A stretch of DNA of 34,509 nt from an uncultured Bacteroidales bacterium (lineage in GTDB: Bacteria > Bacteroidota > Bacteroidia > Bacteroidales > Muribaculaceae): assembly GCA_947176235.1 (NCBI GenBank), contig CAMWPM010000022.1:1-34509 (forward strand), given 5' to 3'. Below are positions 24,469 through 32,464 of the stretch, one piece after another. The notes under the pieces are model-generated. The model was not told where the DNA came from, searched no databases, and saw nothing but the letters and a program-made list of their open reading frames with translations. Made by a program: the position numbers and the translations under genes. How positions within the stretch are numbered: position 1 is the first letter of the stretch; the number at the start of each line of letters is the position of its first letter.

Positions 24469-24599
24469 ACATTTATCCTGCTAATGTCATAAAATGTTAA
24501 GAGTGTTAAGGCTCGAACCATGGTGCCTCCACCCTTGTTGTTAGCGTAGGAATGAATTAGAAAAACACACCTCAATACCCCACCGTAACCTCATCAGCT

Positions 24600-25892
24600 A
24601 TGACTATGAAAGCCCACACTCTCGGTTCATTATTTGTCGTCTCCGCCCTGTCGGCGGCTGCGGCTACAACTTCACCCGATACCTCCTCCACCTCGGTGGA
24701 AGGCGTTCCCTCCCGCGCCATTATCCTTCATGGCGACACTTCCAAAGTAAAGCACGACGTTCTTGCTGTCCTCTACGATCAGTCCGATCTCCACTTTCAG
24801 GAGCCGGGAGCGCCGCGGTTTCAGTTCATCGATAACGAAGGTAAGATAGTCCTCGGTATCGGTGGTTACGTGGAAGGTGTGGTCTCGTATGACTTTGATG
24901 GGTCAATAAATGCCGACGGCTTCAACACGTGGCAGATTCCCGTGCCTCGCTCCCCCGAGCAGCACACACGTCTCGGTGCGAGCGTCAATCATTCCACTAT
25001 CTTTCTGAAACTTGTACGCTCCACTTCTGTCGGAATGTTGCAGGCGTACATACAGACTGACTTTACCGGCGGCCCCAGCCACAAGTCCGTAAAGCTAAAG
25101 CAGGCTTACGTATCGCTCGGCAACGTCACCGGCGGTCTTACCAACAGTACGTTCGTCGATCCCTCATCAGGTGCGCCCACCATCGACTACGCTGGTCCTT
25201 CCGGAGAGATTTCAGGCAAGAATATCCTGCTCCGTTACCGCCGCAACCTCAGTAAGCATTTCTCGGCAGCAATTTCCGCCGAAATGCCTCAGACCACATA
25301 TACCACCGTCCCCGATGCCTCCAAATCCATAAGCCAGCGCGTCCCCGACATCCCTCTCTACATCCAGTACGGTAACGGCGCCTCCCACATCCGCCTTTCA
25401 GGAATCCTTCGCAACCTTTCCTACCGCGATCTCGTCACCGGACGCAACCACATCGTGACCGGCTGGGGCGTACAGGCATCCGGCATCTGGGACATTCTCA
25501 CCCTCGCCGACATCTACGGTCAGGCTGCCTACGGTCATGGTATCGGCTATTACGTCCAGGACCTCTCGGGCAACGGTTATGACCTCATCCCATCATCTAC
25601 TCCAGGCAGACTTATCGCTCCCGCCTCACTCTCACTCACCGCAGGCATCAGGATAAATTTGGCTGACAATTTCTTTGTCTCCACCACCTACTCCATCAAT
25701 CGCCTTTATGACCAGCACGCTCTTGGTGAGGACGCCTACCGCCGTGCCAATTACTACGTAGCCAATGCATTCTACTCCCCGATTTCCGACCTCCAGATCG
25801 GCGTCGAGTATCTCCACGGCACCCTCACCCACTTCGACCATCAGCAGGGGTCGGCTAATCGAGTGCAGGCGATGATAAAATATAGCTTCTGA
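24600..25892 (+). CDS. DcaP-like outer-membrane porin
   Basis: This 430-residue protein has a signal peptide (about 1-22, ending AAAATTS). It then has a ~40-residue spacer and a barrel of alternating beta-strands beginning near residue 75 (FQFIDNEGKIVLGIGGYVEGVVSYDF), ending in a C-terminal Phe (MIKYSF). The pattern resembles the DcaP family of trimeric porins, which pass dicarboxylates and other small anions. This family call is from sequence memory, not a search. A second ATG two codons in (MKAHTLG) is an equally good start. It stands alone after a terminator and 83 bases before the glutaminase-like gene, so the two may be co-expressed. Confidence 0.82.
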   Translation: MTMKAHTLGSLFVVSALSAAAATTSPDTSSTSVEGVPSRAIILHGDTSKVKHDVLAVLYDQSDLHFQEPGAPRFQFIDNEGKIVLGIGGYVEGVVSYDFDGSINADGFNTWQIPVPRSPEQHTRLGASVNHSTIFLKLVRSTSVGMLQAYIQTDFTGGPSHKSVKLKQAYVSLGNVTGGLTNSTFVDPSSGAPTIDYAGPSGEISGKNILLRYRRNLSKHFSAAISAEMPQTTYTTVPDASKSISQRVPDIPLYIQYGNGASHIRLSGILRNLSYRDLVTGRNHIVTGWGVQASGIWDILTLADIYGQAAYGHGIGYYVQDLSGNGYDLIPSSTPGRLIAPASLSLTAGIRINLADNFFVSTTYSINRLYDQHALGEDAYRRANYYVANAFYSPISDLQIGVEYLHGTLTHFDHQQGSANRVQAMIKYSF

Positions 25893-25975
25893 CACATTGA
25901 TTCACTCAGGCGGCAAGCCGGCAAATTTTCGACCTTTTTTACCATAACCTTTATATATAACTAAAACACACAATT

Positions 25976-26908
25976 ATGGACAGAATCATTCCCTTATCCG
26001 ACGTGCGTAAAGCCGTCGACAGTGCTTATGAATCGCTGAAATCAGCCAAGATGGGCGAACCTGACTCCCGCGTCAGCGCCCCCGACGCCAAAGCTTTTGG
26101 CATAACTCTCACTCTTGCCGACGGCACCTCGGTTTCGAAGGGCGACACCAAGGCAAAATTCCCTGTCGCAGAAGTTGTGAAAGTGCCCGTAAGCACCATT
26201 CTCCTCTCCCAGAACTCCAAGGAAGAACTGATCAAGAAAAGCGGCAGCTGCCCCTGCCAGAGTCATAAAGCGGGCAAACCCGAAATTCCCTTCTCGGCTC
26301 ACGGCATCCGCGCTATCAGCGCCATCGAGCCTGCCGGCGATCCCGACAGCAAATGGAATTTCATCGAGAATCGCATGATCGACATGATGGGATCTGCACC
26401 CGAGCTTGATGTCAAACTTTACGAGAACCTCAAGCAGCAGGCTCTCGACGCCTCCGTAGAGGATGTTCTCACCTCCAAGGGCTACTATCTTTATGATGAT
26501 GCAGCACTCTCCATCGACCTCTATCTCCGTGCCCTTTCCATGACTGCCGACACCGAGCAGCTCGCTATGATGGGAGCCACCATCGCTGCCGACGGTGTCA
26601 ACCCCGTGAGCAAGAAGATTGTATTTGACGGATCTATTGCTCCCTCGGTCGTGGCTATGATGGCATCCCGCGCACCAAAGAAGATGCGCAAGGTATGGCT
26701 TCTCTGCTCCGGCATACCTGCTAAAGCCGGTTTTGGCGGTGGCGTAGTAGCTGTGCTTCCCGGTGTATTCTCCATCGCGGTTTATTCGCCTGAGATCGCT
26801 GAGAACGGACTCCCCATGAAAGCCCTTAAGGCAGTTGCCGAAATCATGAACAAGCTTCAGGTAAGCGTATTTGGTAGCGCACGTGTCGCCATTGACACCA
26901 CCAAATGA
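25976..26908 (+). CDS. Glutaminase-fold protein lacking catalytic residues (putative pseudoenzyme)
   Basis: This 310-residue protein resembles the beta-lactamase-like glutaminases (GlsA/YbaS). The resemblance is strong over YLYDDAALSIDLYLRALSM (171-189), QLAMMGATIAADGVNPVSKK (195-214) and GIPAKAGFGGGVVAVLPG (246-263). However, the family's S-x-x-K catalytic motif (QSISK) aligns with AEVVK at 65-69, so the nucleophilic Ser is replaced by Glu (E66) while Lys (K69) is kept. The family NAGA motif aligns with EPAGD near 118-122, and the Tyr-containing YxxSG segment aligns with KKMRK near 235-239. An inserted CPC (C92, C94) is unusual. There is no signal peptide, so it is probably cytoplasmic. By eye it is a degenerate glutaminase, either inactive or with a changed reaction. 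A terminator follows 38 bases downstream. Confidence 0.8.
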   Translation: MDRIIPLSDVRKAVDSAYESLKSAKMGEPDSRVSAPDAKAFGITLTLADGTSVSKGDTKAKFPVAEVVKVPVSTILLSQNSKEELIKKSGSCPCQSHKAGKPEIPFSAHGIRAISAIEPAGDPDSKWNFIENRMIDMMGSAPELDVKLYENLKQQALDASVEDVLTSKGYYLYDDAALSIDLYLRALSMTADTEQLAMMGATIAADGVNPVSKKIVFDGSIAPSVVAMMASRAPKKMRKVWLLCSGIPAKAGFGGGVVAVLPGVFSIAVYSPEIAENGLPMKALKAVAEIMNKLQVSVFGSARVAIDTTK

Positions 26909-26945
26909 CGTGCAAGCTTACTGACAAACATTTTTATCTCACTGC

Positions 26946-26979
26946 AAAGCCTCCGACGCCCCACGCCGGAGACTTTTTT
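26946..26979 (+). terminator. Rho-independent terminator after the glutaminase-like gene
   Basis: CTCCGACG (26951-26958) pairs with CGCCGGAG (26964-26971) with one mismatch and a 5-base loop. It is followed by AC and seven T residues. An AAG upstream can pair with the first part of the CTT tract. This is a textbook plus-strand terminator closing the transcript of 25976-26908. Confidence 0.85.
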
Positions 26980-27012
26980 TATTCCCCGCTGCATCATTCT
27001 CCAGATTTTCCT

Positions 27013-27020
27013 TATCTTTG
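27013..27020 (+). promoter_or_regulatory. -7 element of the small acidic-tailed protein gene
   Basis: TATCTTTG matches TAnnTTTG and ends 34 bases before the ATG at 27055. The spacing resembles that at ispD. It supports the later start codon, since the frame extension from 26905 runs through the terminator. Confidence 0.6.
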
Positions 27021-27054
27021 CATATCAACTAAACATTCAAAGTCAAACCATGTT

Positions 27055-27267
27055 ATGTCCATCCTCCGCTACATAGGCGAATTTTTTCTGTTCCGCTGGA
27101 TCATGGGATCCGGCGATCGTCGACATGATTCCCGACCTGCACCAAGACCGAAGGATTATCCCCGCTACAACTCATCATCCTATCACGATTACAGTAGTCA
27201 CCGGCAGTCGTTCGATGAATTTCACGAAGAGCAGGACGACTACGACATGTTCGACGACGACTTTTAG
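27055..27267 (+). CDS. Small protein with hydrophobic N-terminus and acidic disordered tail
   Basis: This is a 70-residue protein starting MSILRYIGEFFLFRWIMGSG. The first ~17 residues form a hydrophobic, possibly amphipathic helix. The middle is Arg/Pro/Tyr/Ser-rich and looks disordered. The last 17 residues are dominated by Asp and Glu (ending MFDDDF). A perfect -7 element sits 34 bases upstream and a terminator precedes that, so it is a single-gene unit. No family is recognised. It could sit at the membrane surface with an acidic tail, but no function can be assigned. Confidence 0.65.
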   Translation: MSILRYIGEFFLFRWIMGSGDRRHDSRPAPRPKDYPRYNSSSYHDYSSHRQSFDEFHEEQDDYDMFDDDF

Positions 27268-27279
27268 AAACGATCCACC

Positions 27280-27765
27280 TTATCGGCGCGTCGATGAAAA
27301 CGAAATACGGTTAAGCAGCAGAATCGGCGCCCACTGTCCTATCACCATCGCAAGTATCACGAAAAGGGTTATCGTGCCGTTAGATATACAGTGATAGGCG
27401 TAGTAGCTGTAGTCTGCTTGTCCGTGGGCATTGAGCAAAAGTATGAAGGATTGCAGACAGCGGTAGGCATACATTCCCGGAATCATCGGCAATAGCGACG
27501 GATAGGAGAACGTCTCCGGCGGGCACTTCACTCGCGGTGCTATCAGCGTGGCGAGCAGCCCGATTCCGATCGCTCCAAGCAGACTGGCGCCAACTATCCC
27601 CAGCCCTACGTATGTCATCATCACGTAGCGAGTGGCGTGTCCCACTGCCGCGATAAGCGCGCACCATTTGAACGCCTGCCTCGGGGGATTACTTATAGCT
27701 GCGAAGCCCACTGCTGCTATTGCCGCGAATAGTCCGTCCTGAATTATATGCCATGCTGCGTCCAT
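27280..27765 (-). CDS. Threonine/serine exporter, C-terminal half (ThrE_2 type)
   Basis: This 161-residue membrane protein has about five hydrophobic segments and the family phrase FSYPSLLPMIPGMYAYR (about 86-102), typical of the smaller subunit of split ThrE exporters. It lies 15 bases downstream of the larger ThrE-like gene on the same strand, so the two probably form one inner-membrane exporter of threonine/serine or related small solutes. Its stop is 12 bases from the convergent stop of the small acidic-tailed protein gene. Confidence 0.85.
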   Translation of the reverse strand: MDAAWHIIQDGLFAAIAAVGFAAISNPPRQAFKWCALIAAVGHATRYVMMTYVGLGIVGASLLGAIGIGLLATLIAPRVKCPPETFSYPSLLPMIPGMYAYRCLQSFILLLNAHGQADYSYYAYHCISNGTITLFVILAMVIGQWAPILLLNRISFSSTRR

Positions 27766-27780
27766 CTCTTGCCTCCTCCC

Positions 27781-28656
27781 TTACAAAAACATTTTTATAT
27801 CCATAAGTAGATACCCGCCTGTCAGACCGATTGCTATGCACGCCGTCATGATCAGCGCCTGCATGAATCGCGATAGCCAGCAGAGATAGTGATTCGTCAG
27901 CATGTCACTGACGGCATTGATGTAGATGATCCCCGGTATCAGATAGAGCACGCTCGTACCCAGGGCAATTTCGGGCGTTGCGCCCCAGTGCAGCACGTAG
28001 CAGAGCGACCCTATTAATGATGACACGAACGAACATGTCACAATCATCAGTTTCAGGTCCACCTTATGCTTGAGCATACACATTTTCAGCAGATACCCGA
28101 CCACGGTAGCCACCCCCACTACCACCATTGCCTGCCAGTCGCCCCCGAACAGGCGGCAGAACGAAGCGTTGGCAAGCGCGACGAGGATAACCAGCAACGG
28201 CTTTGACACCGTCGACGACTGCCGGGCGATTTCCCGGAAGCGCGCCTCGCTCTCGCGGAGCGACAGCCTCCCTTCCGCCACGTCCCAGCTTAGCCGGCTG
28301 AGGCGTGTGTTCACGTTGTAGCTGATCGGCAACTTTGCGATAGCGCATGACGAGTGAGTGCTTGTGCCCGTTGTCTCGTCGGTCAGCGTCAGTGACACGT
28401 GATTGGGCAGAATAATCAGATCCACGGCGAGCCCAAGCGTTCCAGCCATGCGGCCCATGTTTCGCGTGATGCGTATGCACGATGCCCCGCATCCCAGCAT
28501 GGTCGAAGCGTACGCCGCCAGATAATTGCATGCCCGCTGCTGATCCGACACCGGCTGAGCTGCTGTCTGCTGTAGATTAGGCGCTGTATGTGGTGAACTG
28601 ATTGTTTGCACTTGATCGTTTGAAAAGTAGTGACGAAACTTGCGGAATTTTTCCAC
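27781..28656 (-). CDS. Threonine/serine exporter, N-terminal half (ThrE type)
   Basis: This 291-residue protein has a cytoplasmic first half (about residues 40-150). It includes a cysteine-containing region (TMLGCGASCIRITRNM), the LPNHVSLTLTD strand and the conserved LSRLSWDVAEGRLSLRESEARFREI helix. Five hydrophobic helices follow from ~155 to the end. This is the layout of the N-terminal ThrE module. A Gln/Ser/Pro-rich N-terminal tail of ~35 residues is extra. An alternative start further in is possible, but none is clearly better. It is paired with the ThrE_2 gene and is divergent from recR across 126 bases. Confidence 0.85.
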   Translation of the reverse strand: MEKFRKFRHYFSNDQVQTISSPHTAPNLQQTAAQPVSDQQRACNYLAAYASTMLGCGASCIRITRNMGRMAGTLGLAVDLIILPNHVSLTLTDETTGTSTHSSCAIAKLPISYNVNTRLSRLSWDVAEGRLSLRESEARFREIARQSSTVSKPLLVILVALANASFCRLFGGDWQAMVVVGVATVVGYLLKMCMLKHKVDLKLMIVTCSFVSSLIGSLCYVLHWGATPEIALGTSVLYLIPGIIYINAVSDMLTNHYLCWLSRFMQALIMTACIAIGLTGGYLLMDIKMFL

Positions 28657-28711
28657 TGTATGCTTTTATAACAAATACTCGCACATTTTGTCGCATTGAC
28701 ACACCTCGCTT

Positions 28712-28743
28712 TTTGCATTTTCTTCTCTTTTTTGCTACCTTTG
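28712..28743 (+). promoter_or_regulatory. Bacteroidetes promoter for recR and downstream genes
   Basis: TTTG (28712-28715) and TACCTTTG (28736-28743) are 20 bases apart, both exact consensus matches. Transcription would start near 28750. This sets the recR start at 28783 and excludes the frame extension back to 28696. Confidence 0.75.
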
Positions 28744-28782
28744 TTCATTATTTTTCTCTCTTTCCACCATTGTTATCCATTA

Positions 28783-29409
28783 ATGCAACAGGAATTCGCA
28801 TCCACTCTGCTTGAGTCAGCCGTCACCGAGCTGTCCCGTCTTCCGGGCATCGGACGCAAGACCGCGCTTCGCCTCGCCCTCCACATCCTCCGGCAGGACG
28901 AAGCCACAGGCGTCGCTCTCGGTGAGGCGATCATCGACATGCGTCGCGGCATACGCTATTGCCGCGAATGTCACAACATATCCGAGACCGACGTTTGTCC
29001 CGTATGTGCCAACGAAGCCCGCGACCACTCCCTGATATGTGTTGTCGAAAGCATCCGCGACGTAATGGTCATCGAGAACACACGCCAGTTCGACGGCGTC
29101 TACCACGTCCTTGGTGGCGTAATCTCCCCCGTCGACGGCATCGGACCTGACTCGCTTGAGATTGATTCGCTCGTCGATCGAGTCCGTCGTGGGGGTGTCC
29201 GCGAAGTCATTCTCGCCCTCAGCGCCACCATGGAGGGAGAGACCACCAATTTCTACATCTTCCGTCGTCTGGCTGGCACCGATGTTACTGTCACGCAGCT
29301 TGCACGTGGCGTATCCGTCGGCAACGAGATTGAATACACCGACGAAGTCACTCTCGGTCGCTCGCTAATCAACCGAACACCTTTTGCCGATTCTCTCCCC
29401 GCTTTCTGA
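28783..29409 (+). CDS. recR: Recombination mediator protein RecR
   Basis: RecR acts with RecO/RecF to load RecA on gapped DNA. The 208-residue protein has the helix-hairpin-helix [20 protein letters not shown] (about 18-37) and the zinc finger C60-x2-C63 ... C72-x2-C75. The Toprim domain contains [14 protein letters not shown], and the C-terminal [20 protein letters not shown] follows. All motifs are intact and the length is normal. The GNAT gene follows after 9 bases and GH95/GH43 genes after that, so housekeeping and glycan-degrading genes may share a transcript. Confidence 0.98.
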   Translation: MQQEFASTLLESAVTELSRLPGIGRKTALRLALHILRQDEATGVALGEAIIDMRRGIRYCRECHNISETDVCPVCANEARDHSLICVVESIRDVMVIENTRQFDGVYHVLGGVISPVDGIGPDSLEIDSLVDRVRRGGVREVILALSATMEGETTNFYIFRRLAGTDVTVTQLARGVSVGNEIEYTDEVTLGRSLINRTPFADSLPAF

Positions 29410-29418
29410 TCCTCCGCC

Positions 29419-29979
29419 ATGACTGCCTCCCCCGCCATAATCCTCCGCGCCCCCGAGCCATCGGATATCGATGCGCTCTATATTTGGGAAAACGATCCCG
29501 AAGCCTGGAGCGTCACCGATGCCCTCGCGCCCGTATCGCGTCATCAGCTGTGGGAGTACGTCAACAACTACGATTCCAACCCCCTCTCGGCATGTCAGCT
29601 CCGGCTCATGATCGCCCCCGCAGCCGAGCCGTTGTCGCGCCCCCTCGGCGTCGTTGACCTTTTCGACATCAATCCGCTCCACAGCCATGCTTCCGTAGGC
29701 ATTTACGTTGCCTCGGCTCTCCGCCGCCAGGGCATCGCCTCCGCTGCATTGTCAGCTCTCATCGCCTATTGCCGTGACCGCCTGCCCCTCCTCCACATCT
29801 CCGCGGTGGTGGCTGTCGGCAATACTCCGTCCTCCCGCCTCTTCTCCTCCGCCGGGTTCCGCCCCCTCGCACGCCTCCCCCGCTGGATTCGCTCAGGTGC
29901 CTCCGGGCAAGGGAATGACTCGGCTACACCCCCTCCCGACGGCTTCACCGACGCCACTTTGTTCATCTTCGATCTCTGA
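29419..29979 (+). CDS. GNAT-family N-acetyltransferase (RimJ/SpeG-like)
   Basis: This 186-residue protein has the GNAT fold. It shows the LRAPEPSDIDALYIWENDPEAW opening typical of RimJ/RimL/SpeG-type enzymes, the strand GVVDLFDINPLHSHASVGIYV (77-97) and the acetyl-CoA pyrophosphate loop RRQGIA (102-107). AVGNTPSSRLFSSAGF (about 137-152) is the usual motif B. The middle part resembles spermidine acetyltransferases, but the substrate cannot be assigned. The C-terminal ~25 residues are extra and Pro/Gly-rich. It is 9 bases after recR and 28 bases before the GH95 gene. Confidence 0.9.
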   Translation: MTASPAIILRAPEPSDIDALYIWENDPEAWSVTDALAPVSRHQLWEYVNNYDSNPLSACQLRLMIAPAAEPLSRPLGVVDLFDINPLHSHASVGIYVASALRRQGIASAALSALIAYCRDRLPLLHISAVVAVGNTPSSRLFSSAGFRPLARLPRWIRSGASGQGNDSATPPPDGFTDATLFIFDL

Positions 29980-30007
29980 TTCTTCATCTCCCACGTTATC
30001 AACGTCC

Positions 30008-32428
30008 ATGAAATTCTTCACTCTTTTTGCTTCGGCTATTCTCTCCCTCCCGCTCTGCGCCGCACCTCGCCACTCCATCACCCCCGACGCCACCCTTTGG
30101 TACGAATCCCCCGCCGACATCTGGCAGGCTACCCTCCCGCTCGGCAATGGACGCCTCGGAGCAATGCCCGACGGCGGCATACGTAAGGAAACAATCGTTC
30201 TCAACGAAATCTCGATGTGGAGCGGATCCGAGCAGGATTATTCCAATCCGGAAGCTGCCGACTCCCTCCCCGTCATCCGTCGGTTGCTTCTGGAAGGACG
30301 CAATGACGAGGCGCAGCGCGTGATGTACGAACATTTCGTCCCCCACAAGCCCGAGACTGGAGGCACCTACGGCTCCTATCAGATGCTTGCCGACCTTGAC
30401 ATATCCTACTCTTATCCCGATCTTTCCAGCGATCCCGCCGACTATATTCGCCTTCTCGATCTCACTGACGGCGTCTCGGTGACATCTTTCAACATCGGAG
30501 GCGTAGAATTCACCCGCACCTACTCCGTTCCGCGCGGTCACGATGCTATTGTCATTGCCATAGAGGCATCCCGACCCGGTGCTGTCAATTTCTCCTGCGC
30601 CATTTCACGCCCCGAACGCGCCACCCTCTCCGTCGATTCCTCTCTCCCCGCCCTCATCCTGTCCGGCAATCTCGACAGCGGTTGCGGCGACTCAATTCCC
30701 GGCGTCGGCTATCAGGCTATGGTAGGAGCAAAGACCCGAGGCGGCACGGTCACTCTCGCGGGCGACTCCCTCGTCATTCGCGGAGCCGACAAGGCATGGA
30801 TTGCGGTCACGGCTGCCACATCCTATTTCTTCCACGACGATTATTCCTCTCTCCCCCGCCGCCATCTCATCGACGCTCTCGTCAGCGACCTCGATGCCAT
30901 TATGGCTGACGGATCGGCTGCCCATCGCGCCCTTATGCAGCGTGCCTCCGTCTCCCTTCCGCTCTCACCCCTCTCCTCGCTTCCGACCGACAGCCGCATC
31001 ATCGCGCTTGATGCTGACCCCACATCCGACGATCCCGCCCTCGCCGCCCTCTACTACAACTACGGACGCTACCTTCTCATTTCCTCCACTCTCCCCGGAT
31101 TCCTCCCCCCCAACCTTCAGGGTCTGTGGGCTAACGAGTGTATGACTCCCTGGAACGGCGACTACCACACCAATATCAACGTGCAGATGAACCATTGGCC
31201 CGCCGAACAGGGCAACCTCTCCGAACTTCATCTCCCTCTCGTCGAGCTTGTCCGCCGCTCCATCCCGTCAGGCGAACGTACCGCCCGCGCCTTTTACGGT
31301 CCCGATGCCCGCGGTTGGGTCATGCACATGATGACAAACGTCTGGAACTACACCGAGCCCGGCGAACATCCCTCCTGGGGCGCGACCAACACCGGTGGAG
31401 CCTGGCTCTGTCAGCACCTCTGGGAACATTTCCTCTTCTCAGGTGACATGGCTTATCTTGCCGACGTCTACCCCATGTTGCGCGGAGCTTCGGAATTTTT
31501 CCTGTCAACAATGATTGAGGAGCCTTCACACTCATGGCTCGTCACCGCCCCCAGCTCATCGCCAGAGAATATGTTTCGCCTGCCCGGCTATGATGGGGAG
31601 GTGAGCGTTTGCATGGGTCCGACTATGGATACTCAGATTATCCACGAACTCTTCACCAACACTGCCACTGCCGCATCTATTCTCGGAATTGACAAAGAAT
31701 TTTCCGACACTCTCCGCGCCACCATCGACCGCCTCCCCCCCATGCAGATCGGTCCCGACGGAAGGCTTATGGAATGGCTCGAACCATACGAGGAAGTCGA
31801 TCCCCACCACCGTCACGTCAGCCATCTGTATGGACTGCATCCCGGTAACATGATTTCCACACTTTTCACTCCCGACCTCGCCGAGGCGTGCAAGCGCACT
31901 CTCGATGTCCGGGGCGACGAAGGCACCGGATGGTCGCGTGCATGGAAGGTCAATTTCTGGGCTCGCCTCGCCGACGGTAACCGCGCCTACTCCATCTGGC
32001 GCGGGCTCCTCGAACCGGCTGTCACACCCACTCATCACCGTTCCGGCACCTTCCCCAATCTCTTCTGCTCCCATCCCCCGTTCCAGATGGACGGCAACTG
32101 GGGAGGTGCTTCAGGCATCGGCGAGATGCTGCTCCAGTCGCAGGACGGATTCATCAACCTCCTGCCCGCCCTGCCCGACTCATGGTCAGAAGGATCATTC
32201 CATGGATTGAAAGTGCGCGGGGGAACGGAAATCGATCTTGTTTGGAAAGATTCGCGTCCTGTTTCAGTCACCGTAACAGGTGGGTATCTTCCTGAGCAAC
32301 TGCTTCGTATCCCCGATGACGTGACCGCCGTGATAGCCTCCGACGGCACTCCCGTCTCCTTCCCCACCCAGGGGCTTGTATCTATTCCGGTTTCCTCCTC
32401 CCCTCTAACTCTCAACTTCTTATATTGA
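30008..32428 (+). CDS. GH95 alpha-L-fucosidase / alpha-L-galactosidase
   Basis: This 806-residue secreted glycosidase starts MKFFTLFASAILSL, with a signal peptide ending near residue 19. The N-terminal beta-sandwich (from LWYESPADIWQATLPLGNGRLGA) is followed by the (alpha/alpha)6 barrel. Residues matching the GH95 catalytic machinery are N389 and N391 in NINVQMNHWPAE, E520 in SSSPENMF (general acid) and D695 in FQMDGNWGG. GH95 enzymes are inverting and cleave alpha-1,2-L-fucose from host glycans and plant xyloglucan, or alpha-L-galactose in some members. Which applies here cannot be read from sequence. The open frame continues 100 codons upstream inside the GNAT gene, but the later start is supported by the signal peptide. 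The next gene begins 36 bases downstream. Confidence 0.95.
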   Translation: MKFFTLFASAILSLPLCAAPRHSITPDATLWYESPADIWQATLPLGNGRLGAMPDGGIRKETIVLNEISMWSGSEQDYSNPEAADSLPVIRRLLLEGRNDEAQRVMYEHFVPHKPETGGTYGSYQMLADLDISYSYPDLSSDPADYIRLLDLTDGVSVTSFNIGGVEFTRTYSVPRGHDAIVIAIEASRPGAVNFSCAISRPERATLSVDSSLPALILSGNLDSGCGDSIPGVGYQAMVGAKTRGGTVTLAGDSLVIRGADKAWIAVTAATSYFFHDDYSSLPRRHLIDALVSDLDAIMADGSAAHRALMQRASVSLPLSPLSSLPTDSRIIALDADPTSDDPALAALYYNYGRYLLISSTLPGFLPPNLQGLWANECMTPWNGDYHTNINVQMNHWPAEQGNLSELHLPLVELVRRSIPSGERTARAFYGPDARGWVMHMMTNVWNYTEPGEHPSWGATNTGGAWLCQHLWEHFLFSGDMAYLADVYPMLRGASEFFLSTMIEEPSHSWLVTAPSSSPENMFRLPGYDGEVSVCMGPTMDTQIIHELFTNTATAASILGIDKEFSDTLRATIDRLPPMQIGPDGRLMEWLEPYEEVDPHHRHVSHLYGLHPGNMISTLFTPDLAEACKRTLDVRGDEGTGWSRAWKVNFWARLADGNRAYSIWRGLLEPAVTPTHHRSGTFPNLFCSHPPFQMDGNWGGASGIGEMLLQSQDGFINLLPALPDSWSEGSFHGLKVRGGTEIDLVWKDSRPVSVTVTGGYLPEQLLRIPDDVTAVIASDGTPVSFPTQGLVSIPVSSSPLTLNFLY

Positions 32429-32464
32429 ACTACATTTTTTACTAACTAATCAATATCTCCTGTA

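Noticed and set aside
24494-24544. A 16-codon frame in the intergenic region before the porin
   Set aside because: It is very short, Cys/Leu/Pro-rich, and lacks a promoter, a consistent context or membrane character.
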